This document shows positions 43,702-58,605 of a DNA stretch of 64,000 nt, one piece after another. Made by a program: the position numbers and the translations under genes. The notes beneath the pieces were generated by a model. It had not been told where the DNA came from, did not search any database, and was given only the letters and a program-made list of their open reading frames with translations. Each line of letters begins with the position of its first letter. Positions within the stretch are counted from its first letter, which is position 1. Source of the stretch: Acipenser ruthenus (taxonomy: Eukaryota; Chordata; Actinopteri; Acipenseriformes; Acipenseridae); the NCBI RefSeq assembly GCF_902713425.1, contig NC_081244.1, forward strand, positions 5,295,534-5,359,533. Reading direction: 5' to 3'.

Positions 43702-43945
43702 AAGGCTGTAGACAGCAACAGCGACAGTAGCAGCGACAGTGATCAGTGTAGCAGTGGAGATGTCAATGTTATGGACATTGTTGAAGGCAAGCCAAACCAA
43801 CCTGCACATTAGGGGAAAAAAAATCAGACGCTGCTTTTTCCTCAAAGGGATTCAATAACTGGAAGAATGCTCTAGTTAGCTTTGATCATCATCAGTGTCA
43901 TAAATCCCACCATCATGCCGTCACAGTTCACGCCCAAGAGGCAAG
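43702..43945 (+). pseudogene. TTF-finger (hAT-like) gene relic, 3' part
   Basis: Continues the relic at 40227-40652 beyond the insertion: KAVDSNSDSSSDSDQCSSGD in one frame. Then, after breaks, SSKGFNNWKNALVSFDHHQC and HKSHHHAVTV, a recognisable TTF-finger segment. It ends abruptly near 43955, where tRNA-flanking sequence begins. Confidence 0.6.
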
Positions 43946-44146
43946 GCCAATAGATGCAGATTTGGGTAGCGAGACTTCATTCATAAATATTATACTGTGC
44001 ATCGGACATCATCTACAATTCATAAAATAACCATCATTATTAGATACAATATTGTTAATTGGATACAATGCATGGAGACGTGGGCTGCCACGTGCCTGTG
44101 TTACTGTATTACAATCAATAGAAAATAAAATGGCAAGCCTTCCTGT

Positions 44147-44219
44147 TGCCGAAACCCGGGATCGAACCAGGGACCTTTAGATCTTCAGTCTAACGCTCTC
44201 CCAACTGAGCTATTTCGGC
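44147..44219 (-). tRNA. tRNA-Phe(GAA)
   Basis: Full 73-nt Phe gene. Its upstream flank 'gcaggtcttcagtaatccaa' is the inverse of that before the Phe gene at 47372, so this gene and the Glu at 44597 form an inverted piece next to the tandem array. Confidence 0.97.
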
Positions 44220-44596
44220 TTGCAGGTCTTCAGTAATCCAAGCTGTTCTACCCCGTTAGGAACGGAAGCTCCCTTCAATCGACACCTGCGGGTGGGCGCC
44301 ACCGTGTGGACGCAGAGTGTAACTACTCCAAGATGAGCTGTATTTTTCTTTCCTTCACTTTAACCGCAATCAAGCTGCCGTGACCACGCTCTCACTTCGA
44401 CATTTTATACTGACATTACCCTCATGACATCAACAGTACTTACACGTTTTGTTTTTTGTTGATAGGAATCGTTTAACTTCAAATGCTACGATATCTCGTT
44501 TTTGAACTTCTGAATAATGTGAATTTTCCATAATTCAACAACTATTACTAGAAAGTGGTATCCTATGCTTCTTTAAAAGGATGGAAAAAATTGTCA

Positions 44597-44668
44597 TTCC
44601 CATACCGGGAGTCGAACCCGGGCCGCCTGGGTGAAAACCAGGAATCCTAACCGCTAGACCATATGGGA
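44597..44668 (-). tRNA. tRNA-Glu(TTC)
   Basis: 72-nt gene with acceptor TCCCATA/TATGGGA, anticodon TTC in GGTTTTCACCC, and T arm CCGGGTTCGACTCCCGG. It is separated from the neighbouring Phe by about 380 bp. Confidence 0.96.
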
Positions 44669-44762
44669 AGCTGATGTCTTATGATATTGGTAGAATCGTG
44701 TGCCTGTACACAGTAGGTATTCGACTGCGTATTTGTCTAACGGTACCTTTTTTTTAGCCAAT

Positions 44763-44851
44763 GGGTGCGTTCGCGGAGATCATTACTAGATCAATGAACG
44801 CACCCATAAATTGGTCAGATTCTGCGCAGAATGATCTCGGTGAACGCACCC
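44763..44851. repeat. Short inverted repeat (MITE-like hairpin)
   Basis: 22-bp arms (GGGTGCGTTCGCGGAGATCA... against its inverse ending GAACGCACCC) separated by about 45 bp. The spacer contains a further 'gaacgcaccc'. There is no coding content. Confidence 0.6.
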
Positions 44852-45127
44852 CTAGTCTACTGAAACCACGTGTCTGCCAAGCCGAGTTACGTCATTAGTT
44901 TGAACCAATTGCTCCACAGATTAACAATTAACATATTTTGCAGTCCCTCCAAACAATTTATGTTTTTATTATTATTTATTTTTCTAAACTATTTTTTCCT
45001 AACTTCTTCTATTACTAGTCCATAGCCCTTTTCTCTAGACGTTGTTTTAGGCGTGCGTCATTCTTAGACCAACTAGCATTGATTACGAGTTCCGCAGTAA
45101 TATGTCTTTGATGCGGAACGTTACCAG

Positions 45128-45200
45128 GCCGAAATAGCTCAGTTGGGAGAGCGTTAGACTGAAGATCTAAAGGTCCCTGGTTCGATCCCGGGTTTCGGCA
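45128..45200 (+). tRNA. tRNA-Phe(GAA), array unit 1
   Basis: Perfect 73-nt Phe gene; the downstream 'caggaaggctttccgtttta' supplies the T-run. Confidence 0.97.
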
Positions 45201-45703
45201 ACAGGAAGGCTTTCCGTTTTATTTTCTATTGATTGTAATACAATAACACAGGCACGTGGCAGCCCACGTCTCCATGCATTGAATCCAATTAACAATATTG
45301 TATCTGATGATGTTTATTTTATGAATTGTACTTGATAGACGTTGCGCAATATAATATTTATGAATGAAGACTCGCTACCCAAACTAACCTTTTGTTGAAA
45401 GTGAATCATGATGCAGTGTAATTCATTTCGTATTAGCAGTGTTATTTTAAACGTCACGGCTCCAATATATTAATATGTGGTAATGCACAGCCCTCCGTGT
45501 AAAGAAAACGCTTAATTGTCGCTTACACGGGAAGGCTGCGTTCCGAATAGGATTTCAGAACTTCTAGTGGGTCGCGTTGCCTGAAGCTACATGGCACAGA
45601 AATAGTGTAAAATCAACGCGTTTTCTAATGACAAAAACGAAGCGACTGACTTCGCTGTCAACGACAAAAAACACAGCCCCCTCTGCCGTGCGAGGATTTC
45701 TCC

Positions 45704-45775
45704 TGCCGTGACCCGGATTCGAACCGGGGTTGTTGCGGCCACAACGCAAAGTACTAACCACTATACGATCACGGC
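45704..45775 (-). tRNA. tRNA-His(GTG), array unit 1
   Basis: Perfect 72-nt His gene convergent with the Phe of the same unit. Its upstream flank ('gaggagctgctgggagcgct') is special to the array and differs from the 17-32 kb copies. Confidence 0.97.
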
Positions 45776-46045
45776 GAGCTACTGAGGAGCTGCTGGGAGC
45801 GCTCGCAGCTGCGCTCCACATGCACAGGAAACATTACGTCATTAAAAAGTCGCATCGGTTTTCATCCTTAAAAATAGACGCGCGCAAAATATTTCTCATT
45901 TTAATACATGCGTGTTAAATGCAGCGTTGCACGTTGACGCGAGACCCATGACACTGCGATGCAATTCCTTTCTGAAACGCCAGGGGGGGGCACTTGCAAG
46001 ACGCTCATACAGTTCTCTAATTTCTCAGTGTTGGACGCTATGATT

Positions 46046-46117
46046 TCCCATATGGTCTAGCGGTTAGGATTCCTGGTTTTCACCCAGGCGGCCCGGGTTC
46101 GACTCCCGGTATGGGAA
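46046..46117 (+). tRNA. tRNA-Glu(TTC), array unit 1
   Basis: 72-nt Glu gene followed at once by TTTTT ('tgctcctttttcta'). It is divergent from the His gene 270 bp upstream. Confidence 0.97.
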
Positions 46118-46379
46118 TGCTCCTTTTTCTATATATAAAAAAAAGTTTTCTTTTCATTATTTTGACCTCCTCTCCCCATAATAGTTTTAAATGTAACACG
46201 TCTACAATGGTATAGCACGCCGTCTCTCTGTTGTAGTCCGACTATAGTAAAACTCGTATATTAAACTGGAATTAATTTACAAGACTGCAGCTTATAAAAA
46301 AACAAAAAAAACAGGCCCATCATAATTTCTTAAATTCTGGGTCAGAGAATACTGCAGGATGTCCAGTACTAGTTACGTT

Positions 46380-46495
46380 GTTTTTGATTGGCTACGGCGA
46401 GTCGGGTACTGTCCAATTGAGAGGAGCGTAGTTGGGAGGCCAGCTGGGAAGTCCATGCTGGAATTAAAAAGTAAATGAAAATGGTGAGTCTGAGA
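46380..46495 (+). promoter_or_regulatory. Promoter/first-exon-like module, array unit 1
   Basis: Two CCAAT elements (reverse at 46387, forward at 46413) precede GC-richer sequence and AAATGAAAATG/gtgagt, where an ATG at 46481 lies directly against a splice donor. The following 'gacgtgtgtctgtaatta' also precedes imp4 fragment A (38490-38515). This suggests it is the 5' end of an imp4 copy. The link to imp4 is inference. Confidence 0.45.
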
Positions 46496-46570
46496 CGTGT
46501 GTCTGTAATTATAATTGCAGTTCGGATTGATTCATGTAGCTTAACCTGTTGACTCCGTGTTGATATTTAG

Positions 46571-46690
46571 AGGTGACCAGAACTGAACACAATATTCTAG
46601 GTGAGGTCTTACTAATGCATTGTAAAGTTTTAACATTACTTCCCTTGATTTAAATTCAACACTTTTCACAATATATCCGAGCATCCTGAT
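46571..46690 (-). mobile_element. CR1 internal fragment, array unit 1
   Basis: 'gaggtgaccagaactgaaca' to 'cacaatatatccgagcatcc' matches 20168-20283. It takes the place where imp4 coding sequence would follow the first-exon module. Confidence 0.8.
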
Positions 46691-47371
46691 GGCCTTTAGG
46701 TAATATTACTGCTGTGTAATGAATGTTACTGGTGTCTCGCAGTTTTCCATTCACCCAAAACACTCTTGTTTAATTTCACAAAGGGAAAGATAATTTCGTC
46801 AAGAATTTGCAGTTGTTCTCTTTGTCCACAAGAGGGCGGCAGATCGTTAGGACTGTTGGAGGGAGTGTCACAGGAGTTCGGCTGGTTTAAACGGATTAAA
46901 AAATGTAAAACGAGCCGAGTCTCACTGAAATACGCTTTGTAGTTTGTTTGTTTTTTGCTTAAAGTGGCTTCACATTTCGTTTTCTTCGGTTTTTTACCTC
47001 TTTATTTTCATCCTTTTAACTTGTTCTACTTGAATGCATTTTGCAGCCACAGTATTTGTTAAAGTTATGTTTTCGAATGAGGGTAGAAATCAAACTGTAC
47101 AGCGGACCTAGCGTCAATTATAATTCTCATCGCAAGTACAAATACAAAAACTTTTTTTTTTTTTCAAACAAATCAGGGGGTTCACCAAAAGTGGTTGAAA
47201 ATAGATGTAATCGATCAATTATAAGGTGTAATTGCAGTTAGGCAGGTGTGCCAATATACAATTGCATCGACTCCCAGGGCTGGCACAGGGGCTGGTTTCA
47301 GTGTCACTGATCGCTTTCAGAGCGTCCGTTCCTAACCGGGTAGAACAGCTTGGAATAATGAAGACCTGCAA

Positions 47372-47444
47372 GCCGAAATAGCTCAGTTGGGAGAGCGTTA
47401 GACTGAAGATCTAAAGGTCCCTGGTTCGATCCCGGGTTTCGGCA
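47372..47444 (+). tRNA. tRNA-Phe(GAA), array unit 2
   Basis: Perfect 73-nt Phe gene preceded by 'gaagacctgcaa', the flank shared with unit 3. Confidence 0.97.
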
Positions 47445-47947
47445 ACAGGAAGGCTTTCCGTTTTATTTTCTATTGATTGTAATACAATAACACAGGCACG
47501 TGGCAGCCCACGTCTCCATGCATTGTATCCAATTAACAATATTGTATCTAATGATCTTTATTTTATGAATTGTACTTGATAGACGTTGCGCAATATAATA
47601 TTTATGAATGAAGACTCGCTACCCAAACTAAACTTTTGTTGAAAGTGAATCATGATGCAGTGTAATTCATTTCGTATTAGTGGTGTTATTTTAAACGTCA
47701 CGGCTCCAATATATTAATATGTGGTAATGCACAGCCCTCCGTGTAAAGAAAACGCTTAATTGTCGCTTACACGGGAAGGCTGCGTTCCGAATAGGATTTC
47801 AGAACTTCTATTGGGTCGCGTTGCCTGAAGCTACATGGCACAGAAATAGTGTAAAATCAACACGTTTTCTAATGACAAAAATGAAGCGACTGACTTCGCT
47901 GTCAACGGCAAAATATACTGCCCTCTTTGCCGTGCGAGGATTTCTCC

Positions 47948-48019
47948 TGCCGTGACCCGGATTCGAACCGGGGTTGTTGCGGCCACAACGCAAAGTACTA
48001 ACCACTATACGATCACGGC
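47948..48019 (-). tRNA. tRNA-His(GTG), array unit 2
   Basis: Perfect 72-nt His gene; the 3' flank carries small changes ('ctgccctctttgccgtgcga') relative to unit 1. Confidence 0.97.
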
Positions 48020-48288
48020 GAGCTACTGAGGAGCTGCTGGGAGCGCTCGCAGCTGCGCTCCACATGCACAGAAAACATTACGTCATTAAAAAGTCGCATC
48101 GGTTTTCATCCTTAAAAATAGACGCGCGCAAAATATTTCTCATTTTAATACATGCGTGTTAAATGCAGCGTTGCACGTTGATGCGAGACCCATGACACTG
48201 CGATGCAATTCCTTTCTGAAACGCCAGGGGGGGCACTTGCAAGACGCTCATACAGTACTCTAATTTCTCACTGTTGAGTGCTATGACT

Positions 48289-48360
48289 TCCCATATGGTC
48301 TAGCGGTTAGGATTCCTGGTTTTCACCCAGGCGGCCCGGGTTCGACTCCCGGTATGGGAA
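48289..48360 (+). tRNA. tRNA-Glu(TTC), array unit 2
   Basis: 72-nt Glu gene identical to that of unit 1, with TTTTT just downstream. Confidence 0.97.
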
Positions 48361-48614
48361 TGCTCCTTTTTCTATATATAAAAAAAAGTTTTCTTTTCAT
48401 TATTTTGACCTCCTCTCCCCATAATAGTTTTAAATGTAACACGTCTACAATGGTATAGCACGCCGTCTCTCTGTTGTAGTCCGACTATAGTAAAACTCGT
48501 ATGTTAAACTGCAATTAATTTACAAGACTGCAGCTTAAAAAAAAAAAAAAACAGGCCCATTATAATTTCTTAAATTCTGGGTCAGAGAATACTGCAGGAT
48601 GTCCAGTACTAGTT

Positions 48615-48735
48615 ACGTTGTTTTTGATTGGCTACGGCGAGTCGGGGACTGTCCAGTTGAGAGGAGCGTAGTTGGGAGGCCAGCTGGGAAGTCCATGCTT
48701 GAATTAAAAAGTAAATGAAAATGGTGAGTCTGAGA
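48615..48735 (+). promoter_or_regulatory. Promoter/first-exon-like module, array unit 2
   Basis: Copy of the module at 46380, again ending ATG/gtgagt (ATG at 48721). The forward CCAAT is changed to CCAGT here, while the reverse CCAAT is kept. Confidence 0.4.
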
Positions 48736-48819
48736 CGTGTGTCTGTAATTAAAATTGCAGTTCGGATTGATTCATGTAGCTTAACCTGTCGACTCCGTGT
48801 TCATTTGTGTTGATATTAG

Positions 48820-48935
48820 AGGTGACCAGAACTGAACACAATATTCTAGGTGAGGTCTTACTAATGCATTGTAAAGTTTTAACATTACTTCCCTTGATTT
48901 AAATTCAACACTTTTCACAATATATCCGAGCATCC
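48820..48935 (-). mobile_element. CR1 internal fragment, array unit 2
   Basis: Same CR1 piece at the same place as in unit 1, so it was present before the array expanded. Confidence 0.8.
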
Positions 48936-49627
48936 TGTTGGCCTTTAGGTAATATTACTGCTGTGTAATGAATGTTACTGGTGTCTCGCAGTTTTCCATT
49001 CACCCAAAACACTCCGTTTAACTTCACAAAGGGAAAGATAATTTCGTCAAGAATTTGCAGTTGTTCACTTTGTCCACAAGAGGGCGGCAGATCGTTAGGA
49101 CTGTTGGAGGGAGTGTCACAGGAGTTCGGCTGGTTTAAACGGATTAAAAAATGTAAAACGAGCCGAGTCTCACTGAAATACGCTTTGTAGTTTGTTTGTT
49201 TTTTGCTTAAAGTGGCTTCACATTTCGTTTTCTTCGTTTTTTTTACCTCTTTATTTTCATCCTTTTAACTTGTTCTACTTGAATGCATTTTGCAGCCACA
49301 GTATTTGTTAAAGTTATGTTTTCGAATGAGGGTAGAAATCAAACTGTACAGCGGACCTAGCGTCAATTATAATTCTCATCGCAAGTACAAATACAAAAAC
49401 TTAAAAAAACAAAACAAAAAAAAACAAATAAGGTGGTTCACCAAAAGTGATTGAAAATAGATGTAATCGATCAATTATTAGGTGTAATTGCAGTTAGGCA
49501 GGTGTTCCAATATACAATTGCATCGACTCCCAGGGCTGGCACAGGGGCTGGTTTCAGTGTCACTCATTGCTTTCAGAGCGTCCGTTCCTAACCGGGTAGA
49601 ACAGCTTGGATTAACGAAGACCTGCAA

Positions 49628-49700
49628 GCCGAAATAGCTCAGTTGGGAGAGCGTTAGACTGAAGATCTAAAGGTCCCTGGTTCGATCCCGGGTTTCGGCA
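49628..49700 (+). tRNA. tRNA-Phe(GAA), array unit 3
   Basis: Perfect 73-nt Phe gene with a T-run downstream. Confidence 0.97.
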
Positions 49701-50205
49701 ACAGGAAGGCTTTCCGTTTTATTTTCTATTGATTGTAATACAGTAACACAGGCACGTGGCAGCCCACGTCTCCATGCATTGTATCCAATTAACAATATTG
49801 TATCTGATGATGTTTATTTTATGAATTGTACTTCATAGACGTTGCGCAATATAATATTTATGAATGAAGACTCGCTACCCAAACTAAACTTTTGTTGAAA
49901 GTGAAACATGATGCAGTGTAATTCATTTCCGTATTAGTAGTGTTATTTTAAACGTCACGGCTACAATATATTAATATGTGGTAATGCACAGCCCTCCGTG
50001 TAAAGAAAACGCTTAATTGTCGCTTACACGGGAAGGCTGCGTTCCGAATAGGATTTCAGAACTTCTATTGGGTCGCGTTGCCTGAAGCTACATGGCACAG
50101 AAATAGTGTAAAATCAACACGTTTTCTAATGACAAAAACGAAGCGACTGACTTCGCTGTCAACGACAAAAAACACAGCCCCCCTCTGCCGTGCGAGGATT
50201 TCTCC

Positions 50206-50277
50206 TGCCGTGACCCGGATTCGAACCGGGGTTGTTGCGGCCACAACGCAAAGTACTAACCACTATACGATCACGGC
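50206..50277 (-). tRNA. tRNA-His(GTG), array unit 3
   Basis: Perfect 72-nt His gene; flanks as in unit 1. Confidence 0.97.
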
Positions 50278-50546
50278 GAGCTACTGAGGAGCTGCTGGGA
50301 GCGCTCGCAGCTGCGGTCCACATGCACAGGAAACATTACGTCATTAAAAAGTCGCATCGGTTTTCATCCTTAAAAATAGACGCGCGCAAAATATTTCTCA
50401 TTTTAATACATGCGTGTTAAATGCAGCGCTGCACGTTGACGCGAGACCCATGGCACTGCGATGCAATTCCTTTCTGAAACGCCAGGGGGTGCACTTGCAA
50501 GACGCTCATACAGTACTCTAATTTCTCAGCGTTGAATGCTATGACT

Positions 50547-50618
50547 TCCCATATGGTCTAGCGGTTAGGATTCCTGGTTTTCACCCAGGCGGCCCGGGTT
50601 CGACTCCCGGTATGGGAA
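50547..50618 (+). tRNA. tRNA-Glu(TTC), array unit 3
   Basis: 72-nt Glu gene. It is the last tRNA in the window, shortly before the deletion that truncates unit 3. Confidence 0.97.
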
Positions 50619-51430
50619 TGCTCCTTTTTATATATATAAAAAAAGTTTTCTTTTCATTATTTTGACCCCCCCAGTCCCCATAATAGTTTTAAATGTAACA
50701 CGTCTACAATGGTATAGCACGCCGTCTCTCTGTTGTAGTCAGACTATAGTAAAACTCGTATATTAAACGGGAATTAATTTACAAGACTTTTTTTTTCAAA
50801 CAAATAAGGGGGTTCACCAAAAGTGGTTGAAAATAGATGTAATCGACCAATTATTAGGTGTAATTGCAGTTAGGCAGGTGTGCCAGTATACAATTGCATC
50901 GACTCCCAGGTCTGGCACAGGGGCTGGTTTCAGAAACTGTCAAATCCTGATCGCTTTCAGAGGTACAGTCTGTAGTTTTGATTTGTTGCACGTATGAAAT
51001 CCAACCACCGGAACTGAAAATCTTGGACAATTGTCAGAACAGACAAGTTAGCGATTGTGTAATTTAATTGTTGGCTTGAATAGGTCACACCTGTCAATCA
51101 TTTCAAGTAGTAAGAGAAACGGAACACACAGCTGCAAATGGTGAGACTTTTTAGTTTTTTGAGATGCTTAACTAAAACACAAAGTGGTCTAACGTTTTCA
51201 GACATTAGCGGCTATTTCTGTATCACGGATTGCTGACTGGAAATTGAAATTCTCACACCCAGAGGTGTTTTCATGCAGGCAGGTATATAAAGGATAGAAA
51301 TGATTCAGGCCTTCTTCCACGTTTGCACACGACTGTATGTAGAAAGATTGTTTGTGTTTAAAGGTTACGCTGTTTAAAGTATTGCAGTGTCACAAATAAA
51401 CCTCTTTTCTGTGTCCCTGCTTGTGTCCAG

Positions 51431-51541
51431 GGGTCAGCTCTCAGATGGACGATGAATACAAGTGGGCGGGTGGTGGAGGACCCTAAAATCATGGTCACCT
51501 CGTCCCGGGACCCCAGCTCCAGACTCAAGATGTTTGCCAAG
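51431..51541 (+). pseudogene. imp4: imp4 exon fragment B
   Basis: Same exon as fragment A (38554), after the acceptor 'ttgtgtccag', with the same extra base between the WAG and VEDPKIM codons. The sequence after FAK also matches fragment A's flank ('ttaagctcttcgg'). The internal imp4 exons that should follow (human LKLVFPGAQRM onward) are not found before the last exon at 52923. Confidence 0.88.
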
Positions 51542-51957
51542 GGAAGGCGTCTTTAAGCTCTTCGGTGCCAGTTGTGTGCCAGTGAGGAGAGAGAGTCATC
51601 AATGAATTGTTAAACATAAAGATTGCAACAGGATGTCGTCTACAAGAAAACGAGCAGGGTGTGTTTTTAAAAAAAAAAAAAGTTTTTTCTGGCCACTTTT
51701 GGGGAAAAGTTGAAATCTTGTGAGATGTCATAGCCAACCATGTTTAAAGCAGGTTTGAAATTTCACCCGTTCCTGGTTTTACTACAAGCTTGATTAGCCA
51801 GTGTGTATCAGGTAACAAGCTCAAGTGTGTCTTATTGAACTCATAGTAAAACCAGGATCAAACTGCTATGCAATGGGAGTCTTATTTCCATCCCTGATGT
51901 TATGGCTGAGGTTCAGTTGAAAGCACAGAACTGAATGCCTTCTCTTTTCTCCTCTAC

Positions 51958-51961
<4 letters not shown>

Positions 51962-51997
<36 letters not shown>
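51962..51997. repeat. (TA)n with Tc1-type half terminus
   Basis: A TA run is followed at 51998-52041 by 'gatgctaaacttttggccat' + 'agctggta', the inverse of the Tc1-type end seen at 3495 and 62089. The rest of 52050-52900 shows no gene. Confidence 0.7.
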
Positions 51998-51999
<2 letters not shown>

Positions 52000-52922
52000 T
52001 AAAATTCTAGGTGATGCTAAACTTTTGGCCATAGCTGGTATCACTTCAGTTTCTGCATTGTCATACCGTTACCAGAATAGCCTGCCCAAGAGGCATTGTC
52101 CTTTGTGATGGTGCCAGTTTGAAACCTGTCATGTAATAGCCTGTTAATGCGAGAGATAAAGCAGTACTCAGCATTGCTCAGGGAAACTGACGGATTACTG
52201 CTGCATACAGATGCAATTCATTGATTTAAAAGGACAGAAGAACCCTAAAGTCAAATGACATTTTTTTTAAGCCCATTTCCGTATAATTGAATCCTTCAGA
52301 TGTTAAGAAATATGGAACCATGCTATTGATTTACTGATGTGAAATTTATAAACAGGGTTTTCTGGAATTCAGTAAAAAAAAAAAAAATGTGTAAAAGTAA
52401 TAATCATTGAGGAATGGCTTATGGAACCTTCCATAAATGTTAAACACCAATTTAAAAGTAGAAATTGGGCTGTATCAGGTAAAACTCTTAAAACTAGAGA
52501 ACGGTTGGGGGGCAATTTCCAATTCCCTTTTAGTCAATGCCAACACATCATTGATCACAATTGCAATCAGTATTCAGTTCAAATGAGCTTCTCACAACAG
52601 TGGCAACAAATGACTTCAATTGAAGTCAGTTTGTTAGTCAGTTAAATTGGCTTCATATGAAAGCAGTTGACAATCACAATTGTGTCTCGAAAATATAAAT
52701 TCCAGTTACTTCGAAGGACCCCATCCCTGACTAGTTATTATCCATGTTGTTTCTCAGGTATTTTTTTTTGGGGGGGGGGTGGGATTTGTGTCTTATAGAT
52801 TATGTGAAGAGGACCTCTGCCAGAAATGTTGAACTGGCATACAAGTTTGCAGCTGGAGTAGCATGATCTGTATAAACAAGACTCCCTGCAGAGTATTAAC
52901 TAAACCGACCCATCTGTTTCAG

Positions 52923-53059
52923 TGTACATGATCAAGCTGGGCACTCTGGAGAACGAAAGCATCGTGGGAGTGGAGTGGCGTCTCCACCCCTACTCTCACA
53001 CTGCAAAGAAAACACCTGAGTGGAGTGAACGCAGGAGAAGCAGAGACCCGCCAGACTGA
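52923..53059 (+). CDS. imp4: imp4 last coding exon (partial gene)
   Basis: After the acceptor 'ctgtttcag' it encodes YMIKLGTLENESIVGVEWRL and HPYSHTAKK, matching the C-terminus of human IMP4 (YMIRLGTLEQEATADVEWRW, HPYTNTARK). It then has a different tail ending RRRSRDPPD and a stop at 53057. IMP4 is part of the U3 snoRNP that processes pre-18S rRNA. This exon looks undamaged, but the middle exons are absent from the window, so the locus is at best partial. A plus-strand AATAAA at 53629 could serve it. Confidence 0.75.
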
Positions 53060-53628
53060 AACACAAGGACATCTCCCAACAATTGTTAGCCCACACAGTG
53101 GGGGAAATGATACATAGAAAAACTGGAAAATTAAGCATTTTTTTTTACATTTAAAGCAGCTGATTTCACCATGTAAGTGCAGTGGAACCCCTCTCTTCTG
53201 ATCTTTGTGTTCAGTTATGGGGCAGTGTATATGTACCTGCTATTGGGTGGATAATTCCTCTGATACAAGGATTCTACTGTATTGCACTTTGACAACTATA
53301 TTCTGCTATGCAGAATAACTATTGAATTTGTATTTTGCAGATTTTATAAAACATCTGAGCAAGATACATCCTTGTGTCCCTCCTTATTGTTGTTCAAGCT
53401 CCCCTCCCCATTACCCAAACACCAAGATTGTAGTTCTTAACCCAGTCCAGCGGCTTTCATTTCTAAAAAGAAAAGTGGATTTGGTATGAACAAACAGATC
53501 CTGTTTGAATACATGCCACTGTTCATTTTAATTGTGAGGTTAACTGCAAGGTAAGCCACATTTGTTCCACCGGCTGTAGATTACCAGAGCAAAGAAGTGC
53601 ACATAGTTAAAAAAGAAACACGAAATTA

Positions 53629-53650
53629 ATAAAATTAGAACGCTTTTATT
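53629..53650. terminator. Convergent poly(A) signals (imp4 side + / tubulin -)
   Basis: AATAAA on the plus strand at 53629-53634 and AATAAA on the minus strand (TTTATT at 53645-53650) lie 10 bp apart. The minus one is 81 nt beyond the tubulin stop and is very likely its poly(A) signal. The plus one would serve the imp4-side transcript. Confidence 0.7.
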
Positions 53651-53730
53651 TGGAACATGAACATCAGAAACAGCAAAAGGCTCTCTCCCAAAACAGTACG
53701 AGTCCGGTTTGTTATGGACTATTTCCTCTC

Positions 53731-58345
<4,615 letters not shown>

Positions 58346-58439
58346 GTTTCTAGACGAGTGGTGCAAATATTATCGACAATTTTGAAATTTAACGATTTTG
58401 TTCTGTCTTCTGTAACCTTATAATACTCAACAGTTCTTT

Positions 58440-58605
58440 ATCGTCAATAACTGACTTGCTTCAACCGTCGTCACACGCGTATTTATATCACCCACTGCAG
58501 TCTTGACCCGCCCACTGTCAACGCTTATTGGATAATGACAACTCGCTTCTATTTTATTAAATAGTCCTGCTGTCAATTTTAACAATCGAACCATCTATTG
58601 GATAC
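58440..58605 (-). promoter_or_regulatory. tuba3: Tubulin core promoter
   Basis: On the minus strand a TATA box (TATAAAT, 58481-58487) lies about 140 bp upstream of the ATG, with CCAAT boxes at 58527-58531 and 58597-58601. The predicted start site is about 58450-58455. Further upstream (58606-59350) I see nothing assignable. Confidence 0.75.

Larger units (their letters stand above)
44900..50950. repeat. Tandem tRNA array, three units of about 2.25 kb
   Basis: Phe genes at 45128, 47372 and 49628 (spacing 2244 and 2256 bp), His at 45704, 47948 and 50206, Glu at 46046, 48289 and 50547. Spacers match almost base for base. Units 1 and 2 also hold a promoter/first-exon-like module and a CR1 piece. 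Unit 3 has lost about 0.85 kb after Glu, jumping from 'acaagactt' to 'caaacaaataaggggg'. Confidence 0.95.

Noticed and set aside
45564-45821. Recurring 60-85-residue frames over the tRNA-His genes, several copies
   Set aside because: They translate tRNA-His and its flanks; the repetition follows from tRNA duplication and not from a protein family.
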